From Pseudolysinimonas_A sp039912695 (lineage in GTDB: Bacteria; Actinomycetota; Actinomycetes; Actinomycetales; Microbacteriaceae), in the NCBI RefSeq assembly GCF_039912695.1, contig NZ_JBDSPJ010000009.1:1-16087 (forward strand): a stretch of 16,087 nucleotides of DNA, given 5' to 3'. Below, piece after piece: positions 1 to 5,811 of this stretch. Each line of letters begins with the position of its first letter. Within the stretch, counting starts at the first letter, position 1. The notes under the pieces are model-generated. The model worked only from the letters and a program-made list of their open reading frames with translations. It was not told the origin of the DNA and searched no databases. Made by a program: the position numbers and the translations under genes.

Positions 1-275
1 CCGTAGACCTCGGTACCCGGCTGAAGGGGGTGCGCTTCGTAGGGGGCCTCTTCGACGATCCCGCTGAAGTCGTTGCCGAGGATCACGGGAAAGTTCGTGA
101 TGCCCGCGAACGCACCTTTGCCCGACCTGGTCTTCGCGTCGATCGGGTTGACGCCGGCGGCGACGACGCGGATCAGTAACTCGGCATTCACCCGCACCGG
201 ACGTTCGACGTCCGCGAGTGTGAGCACTTCCGGCCCGCCGGCCTGAGTCATCGCCATGGCCCGCATGGTGGTCAT
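1..275 (-). CDS. Zinc-type alcohol dehydrogenase-like / NADPH quinone oxidoreductase, N-terminal fragment
   Basis: Only the first 91 codons lie in the window; the gene runs off the left edge. Read on the minus strand it begins MTTMRAMAMTQAGGPEVL and continues through VVAAGVNPIDAKTRSG, then a GND-FSG-IVEE stretch. This is the GroES-like N-terminal domain of the medium-chain dehydrogenase/reductase superfamily, quinone oxidoreductase (Qor-like) branch. Family members use NAD(P)H to reduce quinones or activated double bonds in the cytoplasm. The canonical catalytic zinc cysteine is not seen in the visible part, which fits the zinc-free branch. The ATG at 275 is preceded by GGAG about 8 nt upstream. 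A second in-frame ATG at 266 is possible. It is transcribed divergently from the Pr6Pr gene with a 116-nt spacer. Family assignment is firm; the substrate cannot be inferred. Confidence 0.85.
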   Translation of the reverse strand, partial: MTTMRAMAMTQAGGPEVLTLADVERPVRVNAELLIRVVAAGVNPIDAKTRSGKGAFAGITNFPVILGNDFSGIVEEAPYEAHPLQPGTEVY

Positions 276-379
276 CCTTCGGTCTCCCCGCTTCCGTATC
301 CAGTAAACGGGTCGGATGAGTCGCCGGTGTTTCGCGGAGGTCACGTGCTCTTGAAGCTTCGAAATCGAGCCCATCCCGG

Positions 380-385
380 TACCAT
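380..385 (+). promoter_or_regulatory. Putative -10 box (TACCAT) of a leaderless transcript
   Basis: TACCAT lies 6 nt before the GTG at 392, and there is no Shine-Dalgarno sequence in front of that GTG. In actinobacteria a TANNNT hexamer 6-7 nt before a start codon is the usual mark of a transcript that starts at the start codon itself. TTGAAG at 351-356 could be a -35 element but the spacing (23 nt) is too long. This is inferred from position only. Confidence 0.4.
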
Positions 386-391
386 GCGATC

Positions 392-1081
392 GTGAGACCA
401 CTTTTCGCTGTGCTCCGCGTGATTGCCGCCGCCGCCATCACCGCCGCAATTGTCGGCCAGTTGCTCTATTCGCTCGACTATCGTTCCGGGCTGGGAGCGA
501 AAGACGTCGGGGCGTTCCTGATCAACTTCTTCAGCTTCTTCACGATCGAGTCGAACGTGCTGAGCGTCGTTGCCCTACTGATCGGCGCGGTGCTGCTGGT
601 CGCGACGAAGGGGGTCGAGGGTCGCTGGTACACGATCCTGCGTCTGGTCACCACGACCTACATGACGGTGACGTTTATCGTCTACAACCTGCTGCTGCGC
701 AACGTCGAACTGCCGCAGGGCACCACGTTGGAGTGGTCGAACGAGATCTTGCACGTGGTGGGGCCGCTGTGCGTCATCCTCGACTGGCTCTTCGCGCCGG
801 GTCGCGGGCGCCTGGACTGGAAGCACATCTGGGTCGTCGTGATCTTCCCCGTCGTGTGGGCGGCGTACACGTTGATCCGCGGACCGCTCGTGGTCGAGGA
901 ACTCTCGGGCGTGAACTGGTACCCGTACCCGTTCCTCAACCCCGACACCTCGCCGAACGGTTACCTCTCGGTCTCGTTCTACGTGATCCTGATCGCCGCG
1001 GTGGTGCTCGGGGTTGGGGCTGCGGTGGTCTGGGTGAGTCGTCGGCGTACCAACTGGCCCCTCCGGGCACCCCAAGCCTGA
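392..1081 (+). CDS. Pr6Pr family membrane protein (FAR-17a/AIG1-like)
   Basis: A 229-residue integral membrane protein with about six hydrophobic segments (roughly residues 8-25, 41-70, 83-103, 117-134, 146-163 and 192-214). It carries the NFFSFFTIESN motif near residues 45-55, an NEILHVVGP motif at 117-125 and a WYPYPFLNP loop at 176-184, all typical of the actinobacterial Pr6Pr family. That family is distantly related to eukaryotic AIG1/ADTRP, membrane serine-type hydrolases that use a Thr and a His. T51 and H121 here sit in equivalent-looking places. Enzyme activity in bacteria is not established, so the role remains open. The start is a GTG with no ribosome-binding site, suggesting leaderless translation. 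The DUF998 gene follows after 5 nt, so the two are probably cotranscribed. Confidence 0.85.
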   Translation: MRPLFAVLRVIAAAAITAAIVGQLLYSLDYRSGLGAKDVGAFLINFFSFFTIESNVLSVVALLIGAVLLVATKGVEGRWYTILRLVTTTYMTVTFIVYNLLLRNVELPQGTTLEWSNEILHVVGPLCVILDWLFAPGRGRLDWKHIWVVVIFPVVWAAYTLIRGPLVVEELSGVNWYPYPFLNPDTSPNGYLSVSFYVILIAAVVLGVGAAVVWVSRRRTNWPLRAPQA

Positions 1082-1086
1082 CCGGG

Positions 1087-1902
1087 ATGATCTCGCGCCT
1101 CGTCGCGGGGCTCGGCGCCGTGCTGGCGTGGGCTTCGCTCAGCATCATCGCGGTCGCTCGTTCGACGGTTCACCGCGACGCGTACGTCAGCGAACTCGGC
1201 GCTCAGGGTGAACCCACCGCGAAGTGGTTTCAGGCCGCGCTTCTCCTGCTCGTGCTCGCCGGACTCTCGGTCGCCTGGGTGGGGCGACGGATCCGGTCGC
1301 GGGTTGCGGTGCTGCGCTGGTGGCCGCCTTCGGTCAGTCTGACGATCGCGAGCGTGCTGTTCTTGGTCGCATCGCAGGTGACCTGCACGAGTGGATGTCC
1401 GGTGCCCAGGTTCGGCCCGAACCTCTCCTGGCAAGACCTCGGTCATGTGACCGCGGCGACTCTCGCCTTCGCGTTCGCCGCCTGGGCGATGCTGCAGTGT
1501 GCGTTCGCGATCGGTCACCGCGTCATCCGTCGCTTCTCGCTGGTCGCCGCGGTCTCGGTTGCTGTCATCTCCGCGACGGGCGGTCTGATGTCGGTGTTCA
1601 ACTTCTACGCCGGGCTCGGAAGCTACTTAGAGTTCACGGCGACGACGATCGGGATCGCGTGGGTCGCGGTGTACGGAGCGGCGCTGTCGTTGGAGAGAAC
1701 GGCCCTCGAGCGAAGCTCAGCGCGGGGAGATCTCGCGCAGGGCGGGGTCACGCCTCATGGCGGCGAGCAGGCTGTCGGCGAGGGTAATGAGTCGGCCAAT
1801 CTCGGTGTCGTCCCGGTCGACCCAGCGGCACTCGGGCTCACTGGAGATCGGAACGAACTCGTCGTGCCGCTCCCAGACAACCAGGGTGCGCTGAGCCCCT
1901 AG
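1087..1902 (+). CDS. DUF998 family membrane protein with a tail overlapping the opposite-strand nuclease gene
   Basis: A 271-residue protein starting at the ATG 5 nt after the Pr6Pr stop. An open frame extends upstream, but it is only a shadow of the previous gene. Six hydrophobic segments can be drawn (about 5-24, 47-66, 84-97, 120-143, 150-174, 183-202). The conserved features are DAYVSELGAQGEP after the first helix, the CTSGCPVPRFGPN loop at 100-112 and DLGHVTAATLAF around 117-128, which match DUF998 (PF06197). The function is unknown; members are predicted polytopic membrane proteins. From residue 211 the frame runs antisense through the end of the YqaJ-like gene. That stretch is hydrophilic, Gly/Pro-rich and unlike the family, so the original stop codon may have been lost. 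A natural end near residue 205-215 would be expected. Confidence 0.8.
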   Translation: MISRLVAGLGAVLAWASLSIIAVARSTVHRDAYVSELGAQGEPTAKWFQAALLLLVLAGLSVAWVGRRIRSRVAVLRWWPPSVSLTIASVLFLVASQVTCTSGCPVPRFGPNLSWQDLGHVTAATLAFAFAAWAMLQCAFAIGHRVIRRFSLVAAVSVAVISATGGLMSVFNFYAGLGSYLEFTATTIGIAWVAVYGAALSLERTALERSSARGDLAQGGVTPHGGEQAVGEGNESANLGVVPVDPAALGLTGDRNELVVPLPDNQGALSP

Positions 1903-2355
1903 GACGTACTGCTGCCACCACACCTGGCGCAGGTAGTTGCGCGGGATGCCGCGCCAAGAATGCACCGTCGTCTTGATCTCGCACAGCTCGACGCGACCGT
2001 CGAGTTCGCGCAGGCCGTCGGGGGTCGCGAGGTGTGCCGTATTGCCTTCGGCGTGGAAGAGCGCGCTGGAGGATCGCATCCCGTAAACATGGCCCGCCCA
2101 GCGGCCGATGGCCGGCTCGCGAAGCCGACCGTGTTCGGTATACGCGTTGCCCGTGAACCGAGAGCCGAGCAACTTCTCCATCGCGAGCGTCTTCACGGCC
2201 CGCTCGCTCGTGAGTCGGGCGACGTCGGTGGCGGTTACCCCGCGCGCCCGTGCTTTCAACCAGCCGACGCGGTCGGTGGCGTCGGCGACGATGCGGTCGC
2301 GGTGCGACGGCGCTGGCTCATCCCAGAGCGGGAGGGTCGGCTGCACGATCGTCAC
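1717..2355 (-). CDS. YqaJ-like PD-(D/E)XK nuclease
   Basis: A 212-residue protein when read from the GTG at 2355. The frame is open a further 99 nt upstream, but that part overlaps the putative response-regulator operator and has no family character. Motifs in order: GVTATDVARL at 39-48 (start of the YqaJ fold), YTEHGRLREP at 72-81 with E74/E80, TPDG at 111-114 giving D113, CEIKTT at 125-130 giving the E-x-K pair E126/K128, and RQVWWQQYVLG at 143-153. This is the Asp...Glu-x-Lys...Gln layout of lambda-exonuclease/YqaJ enzymes, which degrade double-stranded DNA from ends. All catalytic positions appear intact. There is no RecT/Bet single-strand annealing protein or other phage gene next to it, so it is an orphan nuclease here, possibly for repair. 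Its last 186 nt overlap the DUF998 frame tail-to-tail. Confidence 0.8.
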   Translation of the reverse strand: MTIVQPTLPLWDEPAPSHRDRIVADATDRVGWLKARARGVTATDVARLTSERAVKTLAMEKLLGSRFTGNAYTEHGRLREPAIGRWAGHVYGMRSSSALFHAEGNTAHLATPDGLRELDGRVELCEIKTTVHSWRGIPRNYLRQVWWQQYVLGAQRTLVVWERHDEFVPISSEPECRWVDRDDTEIGRLITLADSLLAAMRRDPALREISPR

Positions 2356-2429
2356 GGCCCCAGTCTGCCTCGCCCCACCGTCCCCCGCGGGGCGACACGT
2401 CACACTGTCGAGACGCTTCCAGGTCGCAG

Positions 2430-2457
2430 CCAAGGAAGTCCATAGGCGTTTCATAGG
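2430..2457 (+). promoter_or_regulatory. Triple direct repeat, putative OmpR/PhoB-class operator
   Basis: CCAAGG (2430-2435), CATAGG (2441-2446) and CATAGG (2452-2457) are separated by exactly 5 nt each, giving an 11-bp period. The last two are identical and the first matches at 4 of 6 positions. Winged-helix regulators of the OmpR/PhoB class bind head-to-tail to direct repeats of about this spacing. The array lies just upstream of such a regulator gene and covers the place of a -35 element, which is otherwise absent. Autoregulation is an inference. Confidence 0.5.
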
Positions 2458-2459
2458 TT
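2454..2459 (+). promoter_or_regulatory. Putative -10 box (TAGGTT) of the two-component operon
   Basis: TAGGTT overlaps the last operator repeat. With 17-nt spacing the -35 position (2431-2436) reads CAAGGA, far from consensus, which would fit an activator-dependent promoter. Transcription would begin near 2466, leaving a leader of about a dozen bases before the GTG at 2479. Confidence 0.35.
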
Positions 2460-2478
2460 GACGAGGAGACTGAGGGGT

Positions 2479-3219
2479 GTGATCGCATCCGCAGCCTCAG
2501 TTCCCACGCGCGTAACGCGCCCCGACGGTACGCCCGTTCGCGCATTGGTCGTCGACGACGAGGCGTCACTGGGCGATCTGCTCAGGATGGCGCTGCGCTA
2601 CGAAGGCTGGGACGTTCGCACGGCCGCCACGGGGCAAGAAGCCCTCGCCGAGGCGCGCACCTTCGCGCCCGACGTGATCGTGCTCGACGTGATGCTGCCT
2701 GATCTCGATGGGCTCCAGGTGCTGCAACGGCTTCGCGCCGCTGGCAGTGAGGTGCCGGTGCTCTTCCTGACCGCGAAGGACGCGGTCGATGACCGCGTCG
2801 CCGGACTGACCGCCGGTGGCGACGACTACGTCACCAAGCCGTTTTCGCTCGACGAAGTCATCGCTCGCCTGCGCGGACTGCTGCGCCGCAGCGCCAAAAT
2901 CGTGTCAGCCGCGACCGACCCCGAGTTGCGGGTCGGCGACCTGCTTCTCAACGAAGAGACCTACGAGGTCTCGCGCGCCGAGGTGCCGATCGCCCTCACC
3001 GCGACGGAGTTTGAGTTGCTGCGCTACCTGATGCGCAACCCGCGTCGGGTGCTGAGCAAGGCGCAGATTCTCGACCGGGTCTGGAGTTACGACTTCGGGG
3101 GACGCTCGAGCATCGTTGAGATCTACATCTCCTACCTGCGCAAGAAGATCGACGAAGGTCGATCGGCGATGATCCACACCGTGCGCGGAGTCGGGTACAC
3201 GATCAAGCCTGCGCTCTGA
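2479..3219 (+). CDS. OmpR/PhoB-family response regulator (TrcR-like)
   Basis: A 246-residue protein when started at the GTG at 2479. GAGGAG lies 10 nt upstream and GAGGGG almost touches the start; the frame is also open from a TTG at 2458. The receiver domain spans about 21-135, with the acidic pair D26/D27, phospho-acceptor D70 in VIVLDVMLPDLDG, T98 and K120 in YVTKPF. The DNA-binding winged helix spans about 148-244, with the NPRRVLSKAQILDRVW segment and RSSIVEIYISYLRKKID recognition region, ending HTVRGVGYTIK. All phosphorylation residues are present. The wording of the C-terminal half is closest to the actinobacterial TrcR group. Its stop overlaps the kinase start by one base (TGATG), so the two are translationally coupled. 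It probably binds the direct repeats just upstream. Confidence 0.92.
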   Translation: MIASAASVPTRVTRPDGTPVRALVVDDEASLGDLLRMALRYEGWDVRTAATGQEALAEARTFAPDVIVLDVMLPDLDGLQVLQRLRAAGSEVPVLFLTAKDAVDDRVAGLTAGGDDYVTKPFSLDEVIARLRGLLRRSAKIVSAATDPELRVGDLLLNEETYEVSRAEVPIALTATEFELLRYLMRNPRRVLSKAQILDRVWSYDFGGRSSIVEIYISYLRKKIDEGRSAMIHTVRGVGYTIKPAL

Positions 3220-4655
3220 TGGCGAGCCGCCCCACCTGGTCACTGCGCCGCCGGCTCGTGGTCGGCATCGTCGCCCTGCTCGCCGTGGTGAGCGTCGTTG
3301 TCGGTGTACTGAGCGTGCTCGCTCTGCGGCAAAACTTGCTCACCCGCCTCGACGCGCAGGTTCAGGATGCGGTGAGCCGCGCCGATGCGCCCACAACCGG
3401 CGGCCACCCCGACGTCGACGATCAACTGCCGGCCAACCGGATCGGTACTCTCGTGCTCAGGTTTCGCGGGGGCACGGTGGTGCGTGCCGAATACATCGAC
3501 GATGCCGGCACTGCCGTGCGGCTCTCGAACGCGCAGATCATCCAACTCGAGAGCCTCAGTCTCGAGCGCGGCAGCGTGGCGACCGTCGAGCTCGACGACC
3601 TCGGAGAGTTTCGAGTCGCCGAGCATTCGACGCCAGCCGGCGACCGGGTCATCGCGGGCCTGCCGACCGCTGAAGTCACATCGACCAGCAGTAACCTCGC
3701 GCTCATCTTCGCCCTGGTCACTCTTGCGGCGCTGATCTCTGCGGCGCTCGCCGGCATCCAAGTGGTGCGCGTTGCCCTGCTGCCGCTCGGTCGGGTCACC
3801 GCGACCGCACGTCGAGTCGCCGAACTTCCGCTCGCCCGGGGCCAGGTTGCGCTCATTGAACGTGTTGCCGATGCCGACCCGCACACCGAAGTTGGGCAGG
3901 TCGGTGCGGCATTCAATCTGATGCTTGAGCATGTCGAGACGTCACTTCGCTCGCGTCAGGAGAGCGAAGAGAAGGTGCGGCAATTTGTCGCGGATGCCAG
4001 TCACGAGTTGCGCACGCCGCTTGCCTCCATTCGCGGCTACTCCGAGCTGACCCGGCGGAGCGGGCTCGAGCTGCCCGACGACATCGTCTACGCCCTGTCG
4101 CGGATCGAGTCGGAGTCGGTGCGCATGACCTCGCTCGTCGAAGACCTGCTGCTGCTGGCCCGACTCGACGCGGGCCGCGATCTGATCGAAGGCGACGTTG
4201 ATCTCGTCCCGCTGATCGCCGACGCTGTCGCAGACGCTCATGTCGCGGCTCCCGACCACGTCTGGCGAGTCGATGTCGATCCCGAGACCGGCCCCGTGGT
4301 CGTGCCCGGCGACCTCAACCGGCTTCATCAAGTCGTCGCGAACCTGCTGGGCAACGCTCGCGTCCACACCCCGGCGGGAACCATCGTGACCGCGATTGTG
4401 GCGCGCGAGGGCAGCCAGGCTGTCGTGACGATTGCGGATGACGGCCCCGGCATCGCGCCCGATCTGCTGCCCGTTCTCTTCGAACGGTTCGCCCGCGGCG
4501 ACGGTTCGCGCTCGCGCGCCACCGGCAGTACCGGCCTCGGGCTCGCCATCGTCGCGGCGGTGGTCGACGCTCACGGAGGATCGGTGGCAGTCACGAGTGT
4601 GCCGGGGGACACTCGCTTCGTCGTGCGCCTCCCGCTGGCCGTCGCTTCGCGGTGA
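3219..4655 (+). CDS. Sensor histidine kinase (TrcS-like)
   Basis: A 478-residue inner-membrane kinase. Transmembrane helices lie at about 12-36 and 159-184 and enclose an extracytoplasmic sensor of about 120 residues with no recognisable fold. A HAMP linker follows (about 185-240). The dimerisation/phospho-acceptor domain has FVADASHELRTPLASIRGY with H262. The ATPase domain carries the N box (HQVVANLLGNARVHTP, N375/N379), G1 box DDGPGI at 407-412, F box FERFARG at 421-427 and G2 box TGLGLAIV at 438-445. All catalytic boxes are intact. It should autophosphorylate H262 and pass the phosphate to D70 of the regulator encoded just before it. The stimulus is unknown. The gene encoding a membrane-anchored secreted protein follows after 4 nt and could supply an accessory sensor. 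Confidence 0.93.
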   Translation: MASRPTWSLRRRLVVGIVALLAVVSVVVGVLSVLALRQNLLTRLDAQVQDAVSRADAPTTGGHPDVDDQLPANRIGTLVLRFRGGTVVRAEYIDDAGTAVRLSNAQIIQLESLSLERGSVATVELDDLGEFRVAEHSTPAGDRVIAGLPTAEVTSTSSNLALIFALVTLAALISAALAGIQVVRVALLPLGRVTATARRVAELPLARGQVALIERVADADPHTEVGQVGAAFNLMLEHVETSLRSRQESEEKVRQFVADASHELRTPLASIRGYSELTRRSGLELPDDIVYALSRIESESVRMTSLVEDLLLLARLDAGRDLIEGDVDLVPLIADAVADAHVAAPDHVWRVDVDPETGPVVVPGDLNRLHQVVANLLGNARVHTPAGTIVTAIVAREGSQAVVTIADDGPGIAPDLLPVLFERFARGDGSRSRATGSTGLGLAIVAAVVDAHGGSVAVTSVPGDTRFVVRLPLAVASR

Positions 4656-4659
4656 GAGC

Positions 4660-5583
4660 ATGGGACGACCCGTCGCCCCACTCTTGAGCGAAAGCCTCCG
4701 GATGCCCTCACCCCGCAGTGCGATCGCCGTGCCGCTCGCCGCGTTTCTCGCCACCCTTTTCGCCCTTGCCTTGATGCTGCTTGCCCCGGCGCTGACCGCC
4801 AGTGCAGATGGATCGGTCCCTTCTGAGGTCGCGAGTTACGCGACCGATGGAACCCTCGTCGCCCAACTCAACGACGTGTACGGCCCGGATGCCGCCGGGC
4901 ACGGTGTCGACTTCGACGACACCACGAAGGTCGGCGCCATCTCGCGGGTACACGTCTGGAGCGCCGCGTTGATCGCTGGCCAGCACACCGATCATCCGAT
5001 CGATCTGCGCAACGAGTGGGTTGTTCCGATCACGATCGGCGACGCCCCGGTGGGTCTTGCCACGATCTGGATCAACCCGGCCTCGGTGCGCCCCGAGCTC
5101 GCCTCGTTCGACGCCGATCCCGACCTGGCGATCGCTCTCGCCGCCGTGCCGGAGGGAGCCTCGGTCGTACGGGATGACGCCAGCCGCGCCTGGCTCGCTC
5201 TCGGTGCCGACGGGATCGTCACCACGCTCGTCGCGGGTTCGACCGGCCTGAGCACGCCCGTCCCCCTCGACGAGATCGCCCTGCTTCCCGCGGAGGGCGG
5301 GTCCAGCACCGCGGCAGACGGCGGCGGCTCGGGCGTAACCCTTGCGGTCGCCGTTGTCGTGCTCTTGCTTCTGGTGATCGTTGTCGCTCTCGCGCTGCCC
5401 GGTCTGTTGCGCAGGCGAAAGTCCGCCGATGAGCCTCACGACGATGCGGCGGACGTCGCAGCCGAGGACGCTGCACCCGCGCAAGCCGTACCCGACGAAG
5501 TCGCACCCGACGAAGTCGCACCCGAGGAAGTCGAAACCGCGAAGCCGAAACCCCGGAAGGCCAAACCCGCCCCGAAGGGCTGA
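4660..5583 (+). CDS. Membrane-anchored secreted protein of unknown function, third gene of the two-component operon
   Basis: A 307-residue protein from the ATG 4 nt after the kinase stop. A second in-frame ATG at 4702 gives 293 residues and a more typical signal peptide, so the start is uncertain. Order of parts: signal peptide (hydrophobic core about 22-45, cleavage plausible after ALTASA at 49); an extracytoplasmic domain of about 170 residues with no family I recognise; a low-complexity Gly/Ser spacer (212-225); one transmembrane helix (226-249) followed by LLRRRK; then a cytoplasmic tail of about 58 residues that is first acidic Ala/Pro-rich with PDEVA, PDEVA, PEEVE repeats and ends in a Lys/Pro-rich segment. 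The type I topology and operon position suggest a cell-surface protein made with, or sensed by, the two-component system. No enzymatic motif is visible. Confidence 0.75.
   Translation: MGRPVAPLLSESLRMPSPRSAIAVPLAAFLATLFALALMLLAPALTASADGSVPSEVASYATDGTLVAQLNDVYGPDAAGHGVDFDDTTKVGAISRVHVWSAALIAGQHTDHPIDLRNEWVVPITIGDAPVGLATIWINPASVRPELASFDADPDLAIALAAVPEGASVVRDDASRAWLALGADGIVTTLVAGSTGLSTPVPLDEIALLPAEGGSSTAADGGGSGVTLAVAVVVLLLLVIVVALALPGLLRRRKSADEPHDDAADVAAEDAAPAQAVPDEVAPDEVAPEEVETAKPKPRKAKPAPKG
5491..5535 (+). repeat. 15-bp tandem repeat, three units, inside the surface-protein gene
   Basis: Units at 5491-5505 and 5506-5520 are identical, and the unit at 5521-5535 differs at two positions. They encode PDEVA, PDEVA and PEEVE in the cytoplasmic tail. 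The repeat is in frame, so unit gain or loss would change tail length without breaking the gene. Confidence 0.9.
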
Positions 5584-5592
5584 TCGGTCGCC

Positions 5593-5621
5593 TTGCTGTC
5601 GCGTCGCCGATCGCCTATGCT
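5593..5621 (+). promoter_or_regulatory. Housekeeping-type promoter of the rplJL operon
   Basis: TTGCTG (5593-5598) and TATGCT (5616-5621) are separated by exactly 17 nt, a near-consensus vegetative sigma factor promoter. It starts 10 nt after the preceding stop codon. Transcription would begin near 5628 and give an untranslated leader of about 185 nt before rplJ, as expected for this ribosomal protein operon. Confidence 0.75.
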
Positions 5622-5627
5622 CAACGA

Positions 5628-5811
5628 GGCCGTAGACCGCCGGTTCTCTCCTTCGGGAGAGATCAAGTTTCCGCAAGGAAAGCCAGCGCAGGTGTGTGAA
5701 GTGACTCGCCCTTCTGGGCCCGAAGCTCCGTGCGCTTGCGCCGGGGCTTTTTTCGTGGGCTGCGACTATCACTCACCACAGCAGGGCAGTAATGCCCAAG
5801 AAGGATTGACC
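5628..5811 (+). promoter_or_regulatory. L10-type ribosomal protein leader (autoregulatory attenuator)
   Basis: The roughly 185-nt leader before rplJ is highly structured. It contains a 7-bp hairpin with a UUCG loop (5645-5662), a GCCC-TTCT-GGGC hairpin (5708-5719), an intrinsic terminator (5723-5753) and a 5-bp hairpin with a GUAA loop just before the ribosome-binding site (5784-5797). A long-range pairing is also possible: 5672-5676 with 5736-5740, and 5686-5692 with 5728-5735. It shares bases with the terminator, so the two folds exclude each other. Feedback by the L10(L12)4 complex through the rplJ leader is well known in bacteria, including attenuation in Bacillus. I assign this leader from context and structure, not from a covariance match. 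Confidence 0.65.
5723..5753 (+). terminator. Intrinsic terminator acting as attenuator in the rplJ leader
   Basis: AAGCTCCG (5723-5730) pairs with CGGGGCTT (5742-5749) with one G-U pair, and an inner GCG/CGC stem closes a CTTG loop. Six T residues (5748-5753) follow directly. A terminator between a promoter and its own gene implies conditional read-through. It could instead end transcripts entering from the upstream operon, but it lies after the rplJ promoter. Confidence 0.75.

Noticed and set aside
733..1086. N-terminal extension of the DUF998 frame
   Set aside because: It overlaps the Pr6Pr gene in another frame and reads as Arg/Gly-rich nonsense; the ATG at 1087 begins the hydrophobic family-like sequence.
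2383..2392. Palindrome CCCCGCGGGG between the nuclease and the two-component operon
   Set aside because: It has no loop when folded as RNA and is a short all-GC palindrome expected by chance at this base composition.
2356..2454. N-terminal extension of the YqaJ-like frame
   Set aside because: It lacks family similarity and covers the direct-repeat operator of the neighbouring operon; the GTG at 2355 fits better, with the family-like sequence following it.
5491..5535. Short direct repeats considered as a CRISPR-like array
   Set aside because: The units are contiguous with no spacers, are in frame and encode a simple peptide repeat.
5582..5612. Inverted repeat GATCGG ... CCGATC around the rplJ promoter
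   Set aside because: Six base pairs with a 19-nt loop in GC-rich DNA is likely chance; it is too weak to call a terminator or operator.
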